From Phallusia fumigata (taxonomy: Eukaryota; Chordata; Ascidiacea; Phlebobranchia; Ascidiidae): a stretch of 27,124 nucleotides of DNA. The translations under genes were made by a program, and so were the position numbers. Where the stretch lies: assembly GCA_008931825.1 (NCBI GenBank), contig QXVZ01021586.1:1-27124 (forward strand), written 5' to 3'. The notes beneath the pieces are model-generated. The model was not told the origin of the DNA and made no database searches. It was given only the letters and a program-made list of their open reading frames with translations. This document shows positions 10,201-22,200 of this stretch, one piece after another (position 1 is the stretch's first letter; every line of letters starts with the position of its first letter).

Positions 10201-13200
10201 GTTTAAGTTATCACACAAGAAGCATAAAATGTTTTCTCAATAGCATTCAACATGTGCTTAATACAACTGACTAGGTTATTGCGTTGTATAGTTTCAATGC
10301 AATGAAGCAATTTCCAAACCTTTCAAGCAGCCGTGCATTTGATCTTGGCTCCCGCCTTTGAAGACACAAGTTATCGGGGAAAGATTCGACGGCTTCGTTC
10401 CTTCCTTAAACTGCTCAAACAAGCCGCCTGAAAAGTATAACAAGTCGTAATCTAATACCACATAACCACTTGTTTGGTGGCGCGTCACACCCTGAAGTCG
10501 TAAGTTACAATTTGATACAGTTGGGCTCAAAGGGAGAATTTGCTCTTTACGTTGCCTGCAGACTAAGTACACAGTAATATCCGTAATCTTCTTTTGCTTT
10601 GAAACACAAGCAACTTAACGGATTTCGAAAACACAATTATAAAGCAGCAAAAAAGGTGAGTCGAGTTTTTTTGGTTAGTTAGACAAATCATAACGACACA
10701 ACACCACTAAAATATTTGCCAAGCCGGTAGAACGCGCTGCAGCTATACCGTTATGTATGTGTTATGTTTACGTATGTTACCTGGCAGACCGCATGTGTTG
10801 GTGACGCTCCTCTTACACTTCGTGTGACACGTTACAGAACATTCGGAGCAGCGCAGCGAACTGTGACCGAAATGGATGATCGCTAGGCACACCGAACACC
10901 GGGTGGCGCGTGTGCACAGCCAAGCGGAAAGTCTGTCAATGCAAAATTGTTACAAAAAAAAAGCAAAATTGTTACTTTGTAAAAATTGAACTTGTGAACA
11001 CAAAACAAGACTCAGGAGTAAATTAATTAGAACTGATGACAACAGACATTGTTGAAACGTTTGCATTACAATGTGTACTGGAAGCATTTTGATTTTAGAA
11101 ACAGTAGCCTAATGAAAAACATAACTGCCAGAGAACTTGTATATAGTGAGTACATTATTACAAACGTTTCGACAATCGCTGTTGTCATCATTGGTGTAGC
11201 ACCGTATTCACTTTATACACACGCTCTGGCAGATATGTTTTTAAATAAACCTTGATTTTATGTCGAAATATATATAAATATACATGCCATTATTCAGCTA
11301 TTAAACCTTCCCTAACGAACTATTTTATCATTAACAAATGAATCATCAACATCTTGTCCACATGTGCATAACGACAGATCGTCAAATAACAATATTAGCA
11401 CACAATAATGTGCTTATTCGAATAGAATCCAATCAATAATCTATGTGCATAATCATTCACTACATAGTATGTATTATGTAATCAAACGCAACTGAAGTGG
11501 ACACAAGACAGTCTAGAAGCGTCAGTAACGGAATAGACAGACTTGCACCTCATGCATGTTGCTACATGTACAAAGCCAGTAATGCATGAAATTAATGGAA
11601 AGACTCTTACCGCTAACAACAATGATTGAACCTTGGGCAGGAGTTTAAACTGAGGAACAAATTGGCCTACCTGTGCGGTATGTTGTGGTGCATCCTGGGT
11701 TTCGATCTAAGTTTGCCACCTTTCGATGCGGGAGATATATTGGATGAGGGGGCGGGCGACTTTACGAGTGATGAGATGGCAGCAATCGAACCTGGACTCA
11801 GAGGTGTCTCCATGCCATGTTTCATGCGCTTTACTGCAAAATATCAACTTCTAAGATTCTTGAAAAAGATGTTGTAAATGAAAAAATGCGAAACGTAATG
11901 TGGACAATTTTGCTTAAAAAAAACACAGAAAATCGGCGAACTCTTGAACATAAAACAAAGAATCTAGACTCTAGACATTTTCTGATTTTGAAAATTCCAA
12001 TATTTGAAAACCATATAAATTTGATGTATTATTATTGGGGTCACAAAGTCCTCAAACAAAACATTAAGTAAATCGTTCCAATCCATGATTTCTCAAGCTT
12101 TATCCCTGCAGTTGCAACTTTAAAACTTAGCAATAGTTATGTAGTAGCCGCCGTCTGGCAATCGCAAGGTTGTGGGTTCTAATCCCGGTTTGGTATGTTG
12201 GGTTTCCCCAAACGAAACTTTATGCTCTATATCCTTGCAATTAAATGGGACATTCTAAAACAGGTTCTACTATAAAAACGTAATCGCAAAACGAATTGTA
12301 AGGCAGATGGGGCGGTTTTGCACAACGAAAAGAAGTTGTGCCATCAACTTAATCTCAACATATTTTTTTACCTTTGGTGTTACTATCTTGTAGTTCAGAC
12401 CGCAGCAAGTTGACTTGTTGCTGTAGTTTTACGTTGGACGACTTTTCCTCATCCAGTAAATCCCGTAATTCCCTGTACTGCAGCGGGGCCTGATACAGTG
12501 TCGTTTTCTTTTGCTGACATTTCAAAAAACACAAAGTTAACTCATAACTTTGACCTATAACTATTTGCGTGCGCATATTCAACAGGAACAGGGGTACCCA
12601 ATTTGTATTTGCCAGGCAGAATTTTGTGTCGATAAAATAGGGAAATTAAAACGTGGAAAAAATACCTTTCCAAAGCTAATATTACTATTTGGTAGAAAAA
12701 ATATTAGATACTGAAACGTTTATCAATTTGTTAGAGGTTAGTTTTATTCATAATATTCTGATGTAAGCATAGTATTTCCAAACTAAATTTACGGTGTGTG
12801 GAGTTTAGCTTTGAATATCGGATAAAGGCGACCATGGAACAAAAAACCGGAATCTGCCCTGAAGCTTTCACATTGAGTAGACCAACGATAACAGCACCCT
12901 CATATATGAATTACACTACACCAGCCCTGTAAGAGGCATTGTACCGAATAAGGATCGGCTTTCCAAGCATTTACATTTAGTAAGGTGTGGACAAAAAATC
13001 TAGTCAACGGTGGGGTTCGAACCCACGACAGAAGTCAATTCGACAGGATGCTTGGAAGGCGGTCTCTTATTCGGTAGAACGCACAATGCAGGCCTGGTGT
13101 GCTGTGATCCAACATATACAGTAAACCAATTCGAATGGACCAACAAATTTATCCGGATTAGACCAATATCCGGTATAACCGAAGACGTCTGTTTCAAGCC

Positions 13201-16200
13201 TGACGTTATTGAGATAGCGGCTGTTCGGAAAATCATCTTAATTATACAAATCAATGATGATAGAATTCTTTTGAAATAAAGCGAATCACTTTTCGGTAGG
13301 TGTCGGCAATGACGTCAAACACATACCTTTTTCTTCTTCTTGTCGGTAGATTCGAGTTCCTCCACTCGAGATTGGAGGAAGTCGATCAACTTGATTTGTT
13401 GGGATCCGGTACAGTTCAATCTCACCAGCTCGTGCGAATGTTCCAACTAAAAATGTGTGTCAAATACAGTTCCGTCGGATCATTTTATTTTTAATATTTT
13501 GGTGACTTTAATTTTTGTCAGCCCAATTGGTCCACTGGTTTGGAGCAATGCCGCTTAAGTTTCTTCCTCAGGAAAACACGTTGCGAGCATCAGGCTATTG
13601 CGCTAACCACCCGGCCATCTCGGCGACAAATACTGCCGGAAATCGCGGAAACCTTTCCGATCCACCCCTGCTATAAACTAGAACGGTGGCTTACCATATA
13701 TAGACATTCTATATACACTATTACCCGATATTAAAAGATGACATATTCCCCACATTATATTACATTGGGTCTCAGTTACCTGCGCTATTTATGACATGAT
13801 TGTTTCCGCTGGCAGAAACGCATGGGTCCCCACACATGCAAAGTTCTACATATTGCGTTTTTCTGAAAACATGCCCAGGCTATAGATNNNNNNNNNNNNN
13901 NNNNNNNNNNNNNNNNNNNNNNNNNNNNNNNNNNNNNNNNNNNNNNNNNNNNNNNNNNNNNNNNNNNNNNNNNNNNNNNNNNNNNNNNNNNNNNNNNNNN
14001 NNNNNNNNNNNNNNNNNNNNNNNNNNNNNNNNNNNNNNNNNNNNNNNNNNNNNNNNNNNNNNNNNNNNNNNNNNNNNNNNNNNNNNNNNNNNNNNNNNNN
14101 NNNNNNNNNNNNNNNNNNNNNNNNNNNNNNNNNNNNNNNNNNNNNNNNNNNNNNNNACAACTTCATGGTCATATCTACCAGCTGTAAAAGTTTCATCCAA
14201 ATCCACCAAACATTTCATGGCAAAACGACATGGACAAGCTCGGGGTAGAAAAAAAAAACAAAGAAAAAAAAGAAAAAAAAAGAAAAAGAAAAAAAACAAA
14301 CCGAGTGAAAACAATATGTGTCCCCTTTCAGGAAGGGGACCCATAATAAACAAGATTAATCTTACCTTCTCAGTTTCCATGCTATTCAGCAGTTGAGTCT
14401 TTTCCTTTTCAGCTTCGTCACATCTGTCGATCTCCATGTGAAGTTGTTGTTCAGATCGCGAAAGGCTTTGTTGCATCACGATCAAATCCGACTTGATTCG
14501 TTCTAATTCGTTCACCGCTCGTTCGCGGCAATCTTTTTCTGCCGTAAGTTTTCGTTGAACCCCTGCTGCATTTAGTTCCAACATCTTGTAGCGTCTTTCC
14601 AAGTCCCGGTACTGTGATAAAAAAGTTACGGTGAAAAGTTAGCTGAGGATGGTTTGAATCCAGCCTACATGGTTCTAGAACAGAATATCGAATCCTGTAC
14701 CAGAATAGTCTTTTTTTCAATATTTTATCATTTTTTCTTCGATTCTATGAAACCTGCTTGTTATCATAGATTTGTAAAGTCGGTTCTAGATTTTTTCCAA
14801 AGTCATTCTGGAACATTAAATATAGTTGTACTTTTTCAAAATCTGTTTTCTATTCTATAATGCCTAATCCCATAGCCAAACAAGAGTTTGTTAGAGTACT
14901 AAACCCTTTGTATTGCTTGGTAAAATATATATGCATGCATATTTGGTGATTGAGTCTTTATGAATCGCTTCAGTTGCATTGTGAAACAATCACTTTTTCA
15001 TTCCAGTATATCTTTGTTAGATCCTGTTTTCTTATGCTGCATTTTGTTCACAACAAAATATTTTACATTACCAAAACCCTTATTTAGACAAAAACCGCTA
15101 ACCTTGAAATTCGGAATGATTTTTAGAATTCTAGGCAACAACCCATTTTAACGCAATTCTTTCATTTTTTAATATAGATTCAAAACACCTGATTTTATAC
15201 TATGTTCCAAAATAAGGTAAAGCCAACATTGAAACTTAATACACAATATGTGATTAAAATCAGATTTGCCCATAGTACGACACTGTGTGATTACTACATA
15301 CCTCTTCAGCAGTTTCATGTGCTTGATTCATTTCTTCACGAATCTGGATCTTGAGCTCAGTGATTTGATCAGAGTTGTTCTGGTCCATTTCACACATCTC
15401 GTTCCGTAACTCGCGCTGCAAAGATTTCAACTCGACTTCCAGCGTTGAGCATTGGTTTAACGCCGAGTCCCTGAAGACAATTTTCGAAATATTATTGCGT
15501 AACAGTGTGGCTCAGAATGAAGCAGCGCTTTTAACGTTTTTTATGAAAATCTACAGCAATCAGAAACTATAAAGTAAGATTTTCTGCAGATCTGTTTGTC
15601 TGACAGCTACAGTTTTGGGATAAGCTGAAAATGCAAAAATTATGACGTCACGCATACATGACGTAACTGCAGAATAGTTGCTTTTTTTCTTAAAACCAAA
15701 ATGTTCCCATAGTTCATGATTATGCACTACCGATCACAACATCGACCGTTTACAATAAAATGATTTTTTTATTCTCCGTATAGATAAGTTTGTATGAACA
15801 ACCTCGCCAATTATGTTTAAACTTTTTCTTGTCATGTTTCGAAAAATTGGTCGAGCACCGAGCATTGAAAACGGCGATGCTCGATAGTAAGTACTCGGGT
15901 ACTGGCTCGGGTTGGTCCATCCTTAGTAACGCTGATAAAGGTCGAGCAAATTTGGTTTGAACATTTTAATTCTTTATTATTTTAAATAGTGGTAGATTTT
16001 AAATTTGTATTGACGACAAAGTCGGAAAACTTACAGCAACTGTATAAGACAGCCTGCATTTAATGAAACAGGCGAAAAACATCTTTCTCAAATTTTTACC
16101 TTTCTCTGGTAATTAAGTCTTGTTTTTCGATCAACTCATTGTTGAAAGTTTCCAATTCCTCAACCTGGCGTTCCAGCATCACACAAGACTCCTTGAGCAT

Positions 16201-19200
16201 GTCAGAAGTCTGAAAAGCAGCAACGTTTATTATCCGGCTCACTTAGAAGCTCTTAAGCTAAAATAACTTTAAGTAATTCCGAAATTTAGTAACACAAGGG
16301 ACTTGGAAGAATACCTTAATTGAAAGTATAACTGCCAGAGAGCTTGTATGCAGTGAATTCATTATATCACAGCGAATGTCGAAACATTTGCAATAACATG
16401 TGTTCACTATATACAAGTTCTCTGGTAGTTATACTTTAAATTAAGGTATTCTTCCAAGTCCCTTGTGTTACTAAATTTCGGAATTAAGTTATTTACGTTT
16501 GACGGGGTTTGTCTGGAAATGTTTTTTTTACCACTCTTACTTTTTCCAACTCTATCGCCTTCCTTGACTGCGTCAATTGCGCGTTTCCGAGTCCTTCCAA
16601 ACTCCGCTTCATCTCTCGATTCTCCTTGACCAGTTTCTCAAACTTCACGACTTGGGCGGAGTTTGTGTTCTGTTGAAATCATTTGTGAAAAAAGCTCAAT
16701 GAAGGGCAGCTAAAAAATTACTATTTTAAAAAAAATTGTACAGATTGGTTTAAAATGCCCAAAAATTTTGATGTTTTACAATCAATCAAAATATAAGTAG
16801 AGCTGTAATATAGTTACGCCGGACCTGCAAGAGGCGTTATACCGAATATAATGCTGGAATGCCGACAATGATTCGGTATATACGAGTATGTCGTTATAAA
16901 AGCTTCAGGGCAGATCCCAGCACCAAACATGCGCACGCTTTTTGATTCACAGTGTAATATAATCAGTTTAACAGCAAAAGAGAGCTTTACCTTCAAGTGA
17001 CTGCATTGATTTTTATATTCCTCCACTTGTTGTTGCAATGGTAAAAGGGAGGCGATTTGGTTTTCAGTTAAAGCGCGTTGATCTTCAAGACTTTTGCATT
17101 TCTGCTTGATTCGAGATAATTCTCCTTCCGCTGTTGCCAGTTTTTCTCGCAGATCTTCGATCGTTTTTGTCTGCTGTTCCATGCTATGTTTCTGTACAAA
17201 GTAGGGACATTTCGGATACTAATAACACCAACTTTTTTTGTTGAATACAAATACAAGGTGCTTTCTTTGAGACGAGCCCATACCAATTACAAATAAATAT
17301 TTAATAACGCAGCAGTTTTTAAACTAGTTGTGATAACGCACGTATGCCTAATGAAAAGTTCAAAGGCATTTAGCTGAACCCGAAATGAAAATAGCATTGT
17401 TTCATATAAGGCAGAACTAGCAAAATAGATAAAGATTTTGATAAATTGTGGGAAATGGAAGTTTGGTCAGAACAGGAATAGGTAATGACGGAAAAAAAGG
17501 CTAGGGGCCACTATAATAAGGAAAGACCCACAAAAGTTTTGCAAAACCGTAGAAAATTCGTTTCGTGTAACCACATTGGACAAAAACTTCAATCCGTGGT
17601 TCTCAAAATGATCGTCGCGACGCTCTTGTGCGTCGTTTTCATTTTTAAAGGGCATCGCCCAATAATTCTGTTCCGTATAGCTCGTTGCTGTTGTTCCTAT
17701 CGCAGGTAAGTTGAAAGCCCGGCCAACTTTTACAAAGGCGTCGCATCGAAAAAAAGGTTCGAGAAACGCTGAAAGAAATTGTAAAAATATGTACAATTTA
17801 TTTTTTTACCTGGTCATTTTGTGTCTGCTGGAGTCTTCTACTATTAGCTGATGAGTTTTCTTTTAGTGACTGACATTGGTTTTGCTCATTCGATAAATCC
17901 CTTGTAAGTTGGTTAACTTCCTTCTTTGAGCTTTGCAATTCATGTTTCAAGTTCTGCCAACAAATATAACAGGATAAAAACTTAACTGCCACAGAACTTT
18001 TAGCACAGCCTCACGTTTTCCTAGCTTCACACTGTGCATACAACGTAGGGTTTTAAGCTTGTCATCATTGCAAACCAGTGGTTGCCAACCTGGGGGTCGC
18101 GACCAAAAAGGGGGCGCAGAGAGGTTTTCTGGGGGTCGCGTCAGATATGTGATATTGTACAAACCCAGACAGATAAGTGATATTTTTAGAACTTTTTGCC
18201 ACACATATAGGTTGCAACTGGTTTGGCCTGCATCACCTGTCTTGTCAGGTGCGATAAGCAGTAGGCAATGTGCTAACTGCACAGACATTGTCATTGAAAC
18301 GTCACAAAAAATGAAATCCTCAAGCTAAGGCCATGAAGTTGCAAAGCCAGCCGTTTCATGGAGCAAAAGTGAATGCAAATAAATGATAAACTGTAAAAAG
18401 CATTTTGACTGATCTTGTTGTTTAGAAAAAAATGGTTGGTAAACCGTAGTAAACTGATAACAGCGGTTGTTGAACTAAAATTTTGAGCGACGCTAAAAAT
18501 CAAATTTACAAACCACTTGTTTTAATGCAATTGGTTAAACCAATATTTTACTGACAACTTCACCTTCACTTCTGACTTTAGTTGATCTGACGTCATCCGT
18601 AGTGAAAGAATCTCGTGTTGCATTTTCTGTTCGTTGTTTTCCTTTTCACTCGTAACAAGTTTCACTTGATTTTCGGTTTCTTTAAGCTGCAACAACATTG
18701 TTTCAAGATGTTTTTGCAAACTAATTCAAGTTGGGAACAAAAGACATGGCCTTTGGAGGGTAGCTTAGTTACAAAAAAAATGCCGGAAAGCTATAATGCA
18801 CTAATAATGACAGTAGCGATTATTGAAACGTTTGCATTAAAATGTTACAATTTACTATGTACAAGTTCTCTGGCAATCAGTGTTTTTAATTAAATTTAAA
18901 GATTTATAATGAAAAAATGTTTTGGGTATTTTGCACCCAGTCATTTGCCAAGAGATAATGTTTGACAATTTGCAAGTCGTAACTTGTTTTCATCTCTGCT
19001 TGTCAACCACATGTTCAGTTGTTCCTAGTTCTGCATCATTTATCGCTCTAATGCACAGCTAAGCACAATGTATCAAAAACAAATGTGAACTACATGCTTG
19101 CGCATATTTGGTACTGGGATCTGCCTTGAAGCTTTGCAGGCCAACGATAACAACACACTTATATATGAATCGTATTAAGCCAGGCCTACAGGAAGCGTTA

Positions 19201-22200
19201 TACCAAACCACAGTCAGTCTCCCAAGCATTTCCAGTCCGCAAGGCATGGATAGAAATATCTAACCTGCGATGGGATTCGAACCCACGGGGCTGTATCAAA
19301 ACAGCAATACATAACCTCCGAAAATATCCAATAAGTTAAGGGGTTCTTAACAGGGGAAAATTTGTAATTTTGTATTTGTAAGGGGGATTTTTTTAAATTT
19401 AATACATCGAAAACTTTAACAATGATAAGAGCTTCGTTTCGCTTCTTAATCTACTGACATAAACATACTACTTTAAGACCTTATTTTCCGGTGGGAGGAT
19501 TTTAGCTTTGTACGTCGGATAACAGCTCGAGGAACATTGCAATATGTTGTTTCACATTTTCTGACACAAATTTAGATATTTTACACCCATTTTTACCTTT
19601 TCAATCTGGCGCTCCTTGTGCTTAATGCTGCACCTTGCATCGGCGATGTCGCATTCTAGACTGGAAACCTTTCTGGTTGCCTCATTTAGCTCAGTCTTTA
19701 AACGTCTGTTGTCGGCCTCAAGACGATTCTTCTCGCGTTGCGCCGTCTGAATTTGGGACAAGCTGGCAGATGTTTTGCTTGATAACTCCGTTTCCACAGA
19801 TCTCAACTAAACAAAGGTAAAAATTTAAAGGTTTGTGGACATGGAAAAACGCAAGGATTCTGACATTAGGTATTCAATTCACGGTTTTAAAAGGTCTTAA
19901 TAAGAAGTTACAAGCCAGTACTTGTGTGTAAAACATTTTCTTTTTCTTTTTTTCGTCAAGCGCTGCTGACATCATTGTTTGTCGAGGAGTAAAAAAAGCT
20001 TAACACACAAGTACTGGCTTGTATCTTCTTATTGATTCTGATATTACTTACATCATTCAGTTCGTCATCTTTTCTGGAAACTTCCATTTCCAACCTTCTC
20101 ATCTTCTCCTTCAGTTTGTGAAGAGCACTTTGGGCGGCTGAGCAACCAGACTCCGCCTGGCAACAAAAATTGTTTTTTTTTTGCAAAAAAATTCCCAAGT
20201 GCAGAAACGTCTTTGTCAAAGTGTCTGTTTGAACATTAGTTCTGTTTTTGTAGTCTTGTTTAATTTATTAGTTTATGTTCATTTAACCGTTTTTGTACTA
20301 ATAAATACAGCTTTGATAATAAGCGTCAAAAGTTCAACCAACTTTTCAAAAGGCGTTGCAGCAAAGAAAGTTTGAAATCCACAGAAATATAGCATTAACG
20401 TTTAAACCTTTGTGATCGCCAAATTCCCCCTTGGGATTCACACAGTCAAGTTTTAGACTTACCTGGATCAGTTGATCTTCCTTCAGCNAATGATCAGGCA
20501 CCAGATATAATATTTTTAATGTTTGTTTTTGCACCAAGCATCAAAAACAGCTCATGCATTGGGATACATCTCCCCTTTCCAGCACATTCTTTCAATAAAA
20601 CCACCATATAACATTTTACAAGGGATTAATTTAAATATTTGTTTATGACATAATATATTTACACCAAGCATTCATATTGTTTACTTTTAACATGTTAAAA
20701 ACTGTATATGAAAACATGTTTACCAAATTAAGCTGTTCGTCTTTTAGGTTATTCTCTTTTTTCATTCTTTCCAAACTTTCTTCAAGTGTTTTGGTTTTTA
20801 TCCGATGTTTGGTTGTCAAGGAGTCTTGGTCACCTTCCAGACATGCTATCTTCTCCTGGGCCTAAAAGCATAAAAATCAGCTAAATTTGTCTTCAAGTCA
20901 AACACATGTTTTTTACAAAGATTTTTGCAGGGCTGTAGCTCAAAATAGGCATTAAAATCCACAAATAAGGATATAAATGTTATCAAATTTGCAAACAATT
21001 CATTGTCAGTTTGCATTTTAACAAACTGTCTTGTTGATGGTGCCTTGATGAGTTGTATAAAAGATTAGTAGCAGCAAAATGTTTGTACACAAACTGGCTT
21101 GTATCTTTTAACAAGAATAATACTATTATTTGTATATTACCTGATAAAGTTGTTCTTGTAACTTTTCTTCAGTCTTTACACTTTTCTTTAACCTTTTCTC
21201 GGCATCAATAAGTTTTTGTTTCTGCTGTGATGAAATAGCTTCTCTTTCAGTAGATACTGCAGCTAATTTTGACGAAGTCTACAACGATACAAAATGTGGT
21301 TGAAAACACATACCTCACAATTTAAAAACCATGTTAAAGAGTGACAAGTTTCATGGGGCTAAATTGCCCCTTTACCTTGGTTAGATCATTAGATTTCTTG
21401 TCACATTCTGCTTTCATTGTCCTAATTTGTTCTTCCAGAACTCGAATTCGAACTCTGGTTTTAGATGCAGTAGTTTCAGTCTCATTCTCATATTTTTCTA
21501 TAATCTGTTATTAAGTGAAAAAAAATTACCAATTAACAAGACCATTATATCCATGTATTAAAAATACAAAAACATTCTGTGATCCTTTTTACTTACAGAT
21601 GCCAGGTGATGCTCTTTTTCATCATTTTGTTTACTCAGTGTGGCAACTTTCTTTTCTAAAGCTTTCAACTGGACACTATTATTGGACGACGTTGTTCTGT
21701 GACTTTTCTCAGTTTGCTTCAGCTTAAATTTAAAAATAACGTGGTATATATTTTGTTGTAGCACTGTCCATAGAAGTCAATTTTTTAGCAATTTGTTTTT
21801 CATGTGGGGTGGTGAAATAATCAAATCCAAACGGTCTGACACGTGATAAAATTACACAACATATGCCTGTTGGTTCCTAGCTTTTTTATAATATCTGTTA
21901 TCACCAAGTCTTCAGAAAATCCTCGTGTCAGTGCAAACAACATGTTTTAAAAGCAAGAATATAATATCGAATCCAGGAAATTTCTGGGGTGGCAGCATAG
22001 ACTTTTTATAATGGCTGCCACCCCAAGATTTTCAGTGGGATGGCCGCCACCCCTGCCACCCCAAGAATCGACGCCTATGGTACTGTCTAACACAGGGGTC
22101 GGAAAATACTTTTTGGGGTGGCCCACAAATAAATCTTAACATTTTTTGAGCATAAGTCAGTGAAAATGGTTTTCAATTAATGCTACCCAAAATGGAAGGT

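Larger units (their letters stand above)
8910..10427 (-). other. CIT: Citron PH domain, exons 23-25
   Basis: Exon 23 (10427-10320) holds the C1-PH linker and first strand (about QMHGCLK). Exon 24 (9839-9654) covers the middle strands. Exon 25 (9076-8910) holds the conserved end, LPYVFKIHTG, then CWPARSVYFLAA, then HQWVEKLE, with the invariant Trp of the C-terminal PH helix. The match with vertebrate Citron (PYILKMES, CWPGRTLYLLAP, QRWVTALE) is clear. The middle exon is more diverged. The domain occupies about residues 1003-1122. Confidence 0.88.

Noticed and set aside
13880..14602. Minus-strand 240-codon frame running into the N gap
   Set aside because: Only the part down to 14366 is coding. 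Beyond the donor the frame runs through a poly-T tract and ambiguous bases.
19266..19290. A tRNA gene on the minus strand
   Set aside because: Only the T arm is well formed. The upstream sequence shows no acceptor, D arm or anticodon arm, and related bodies recur elsewhere, so it is a SINE-like repeat.
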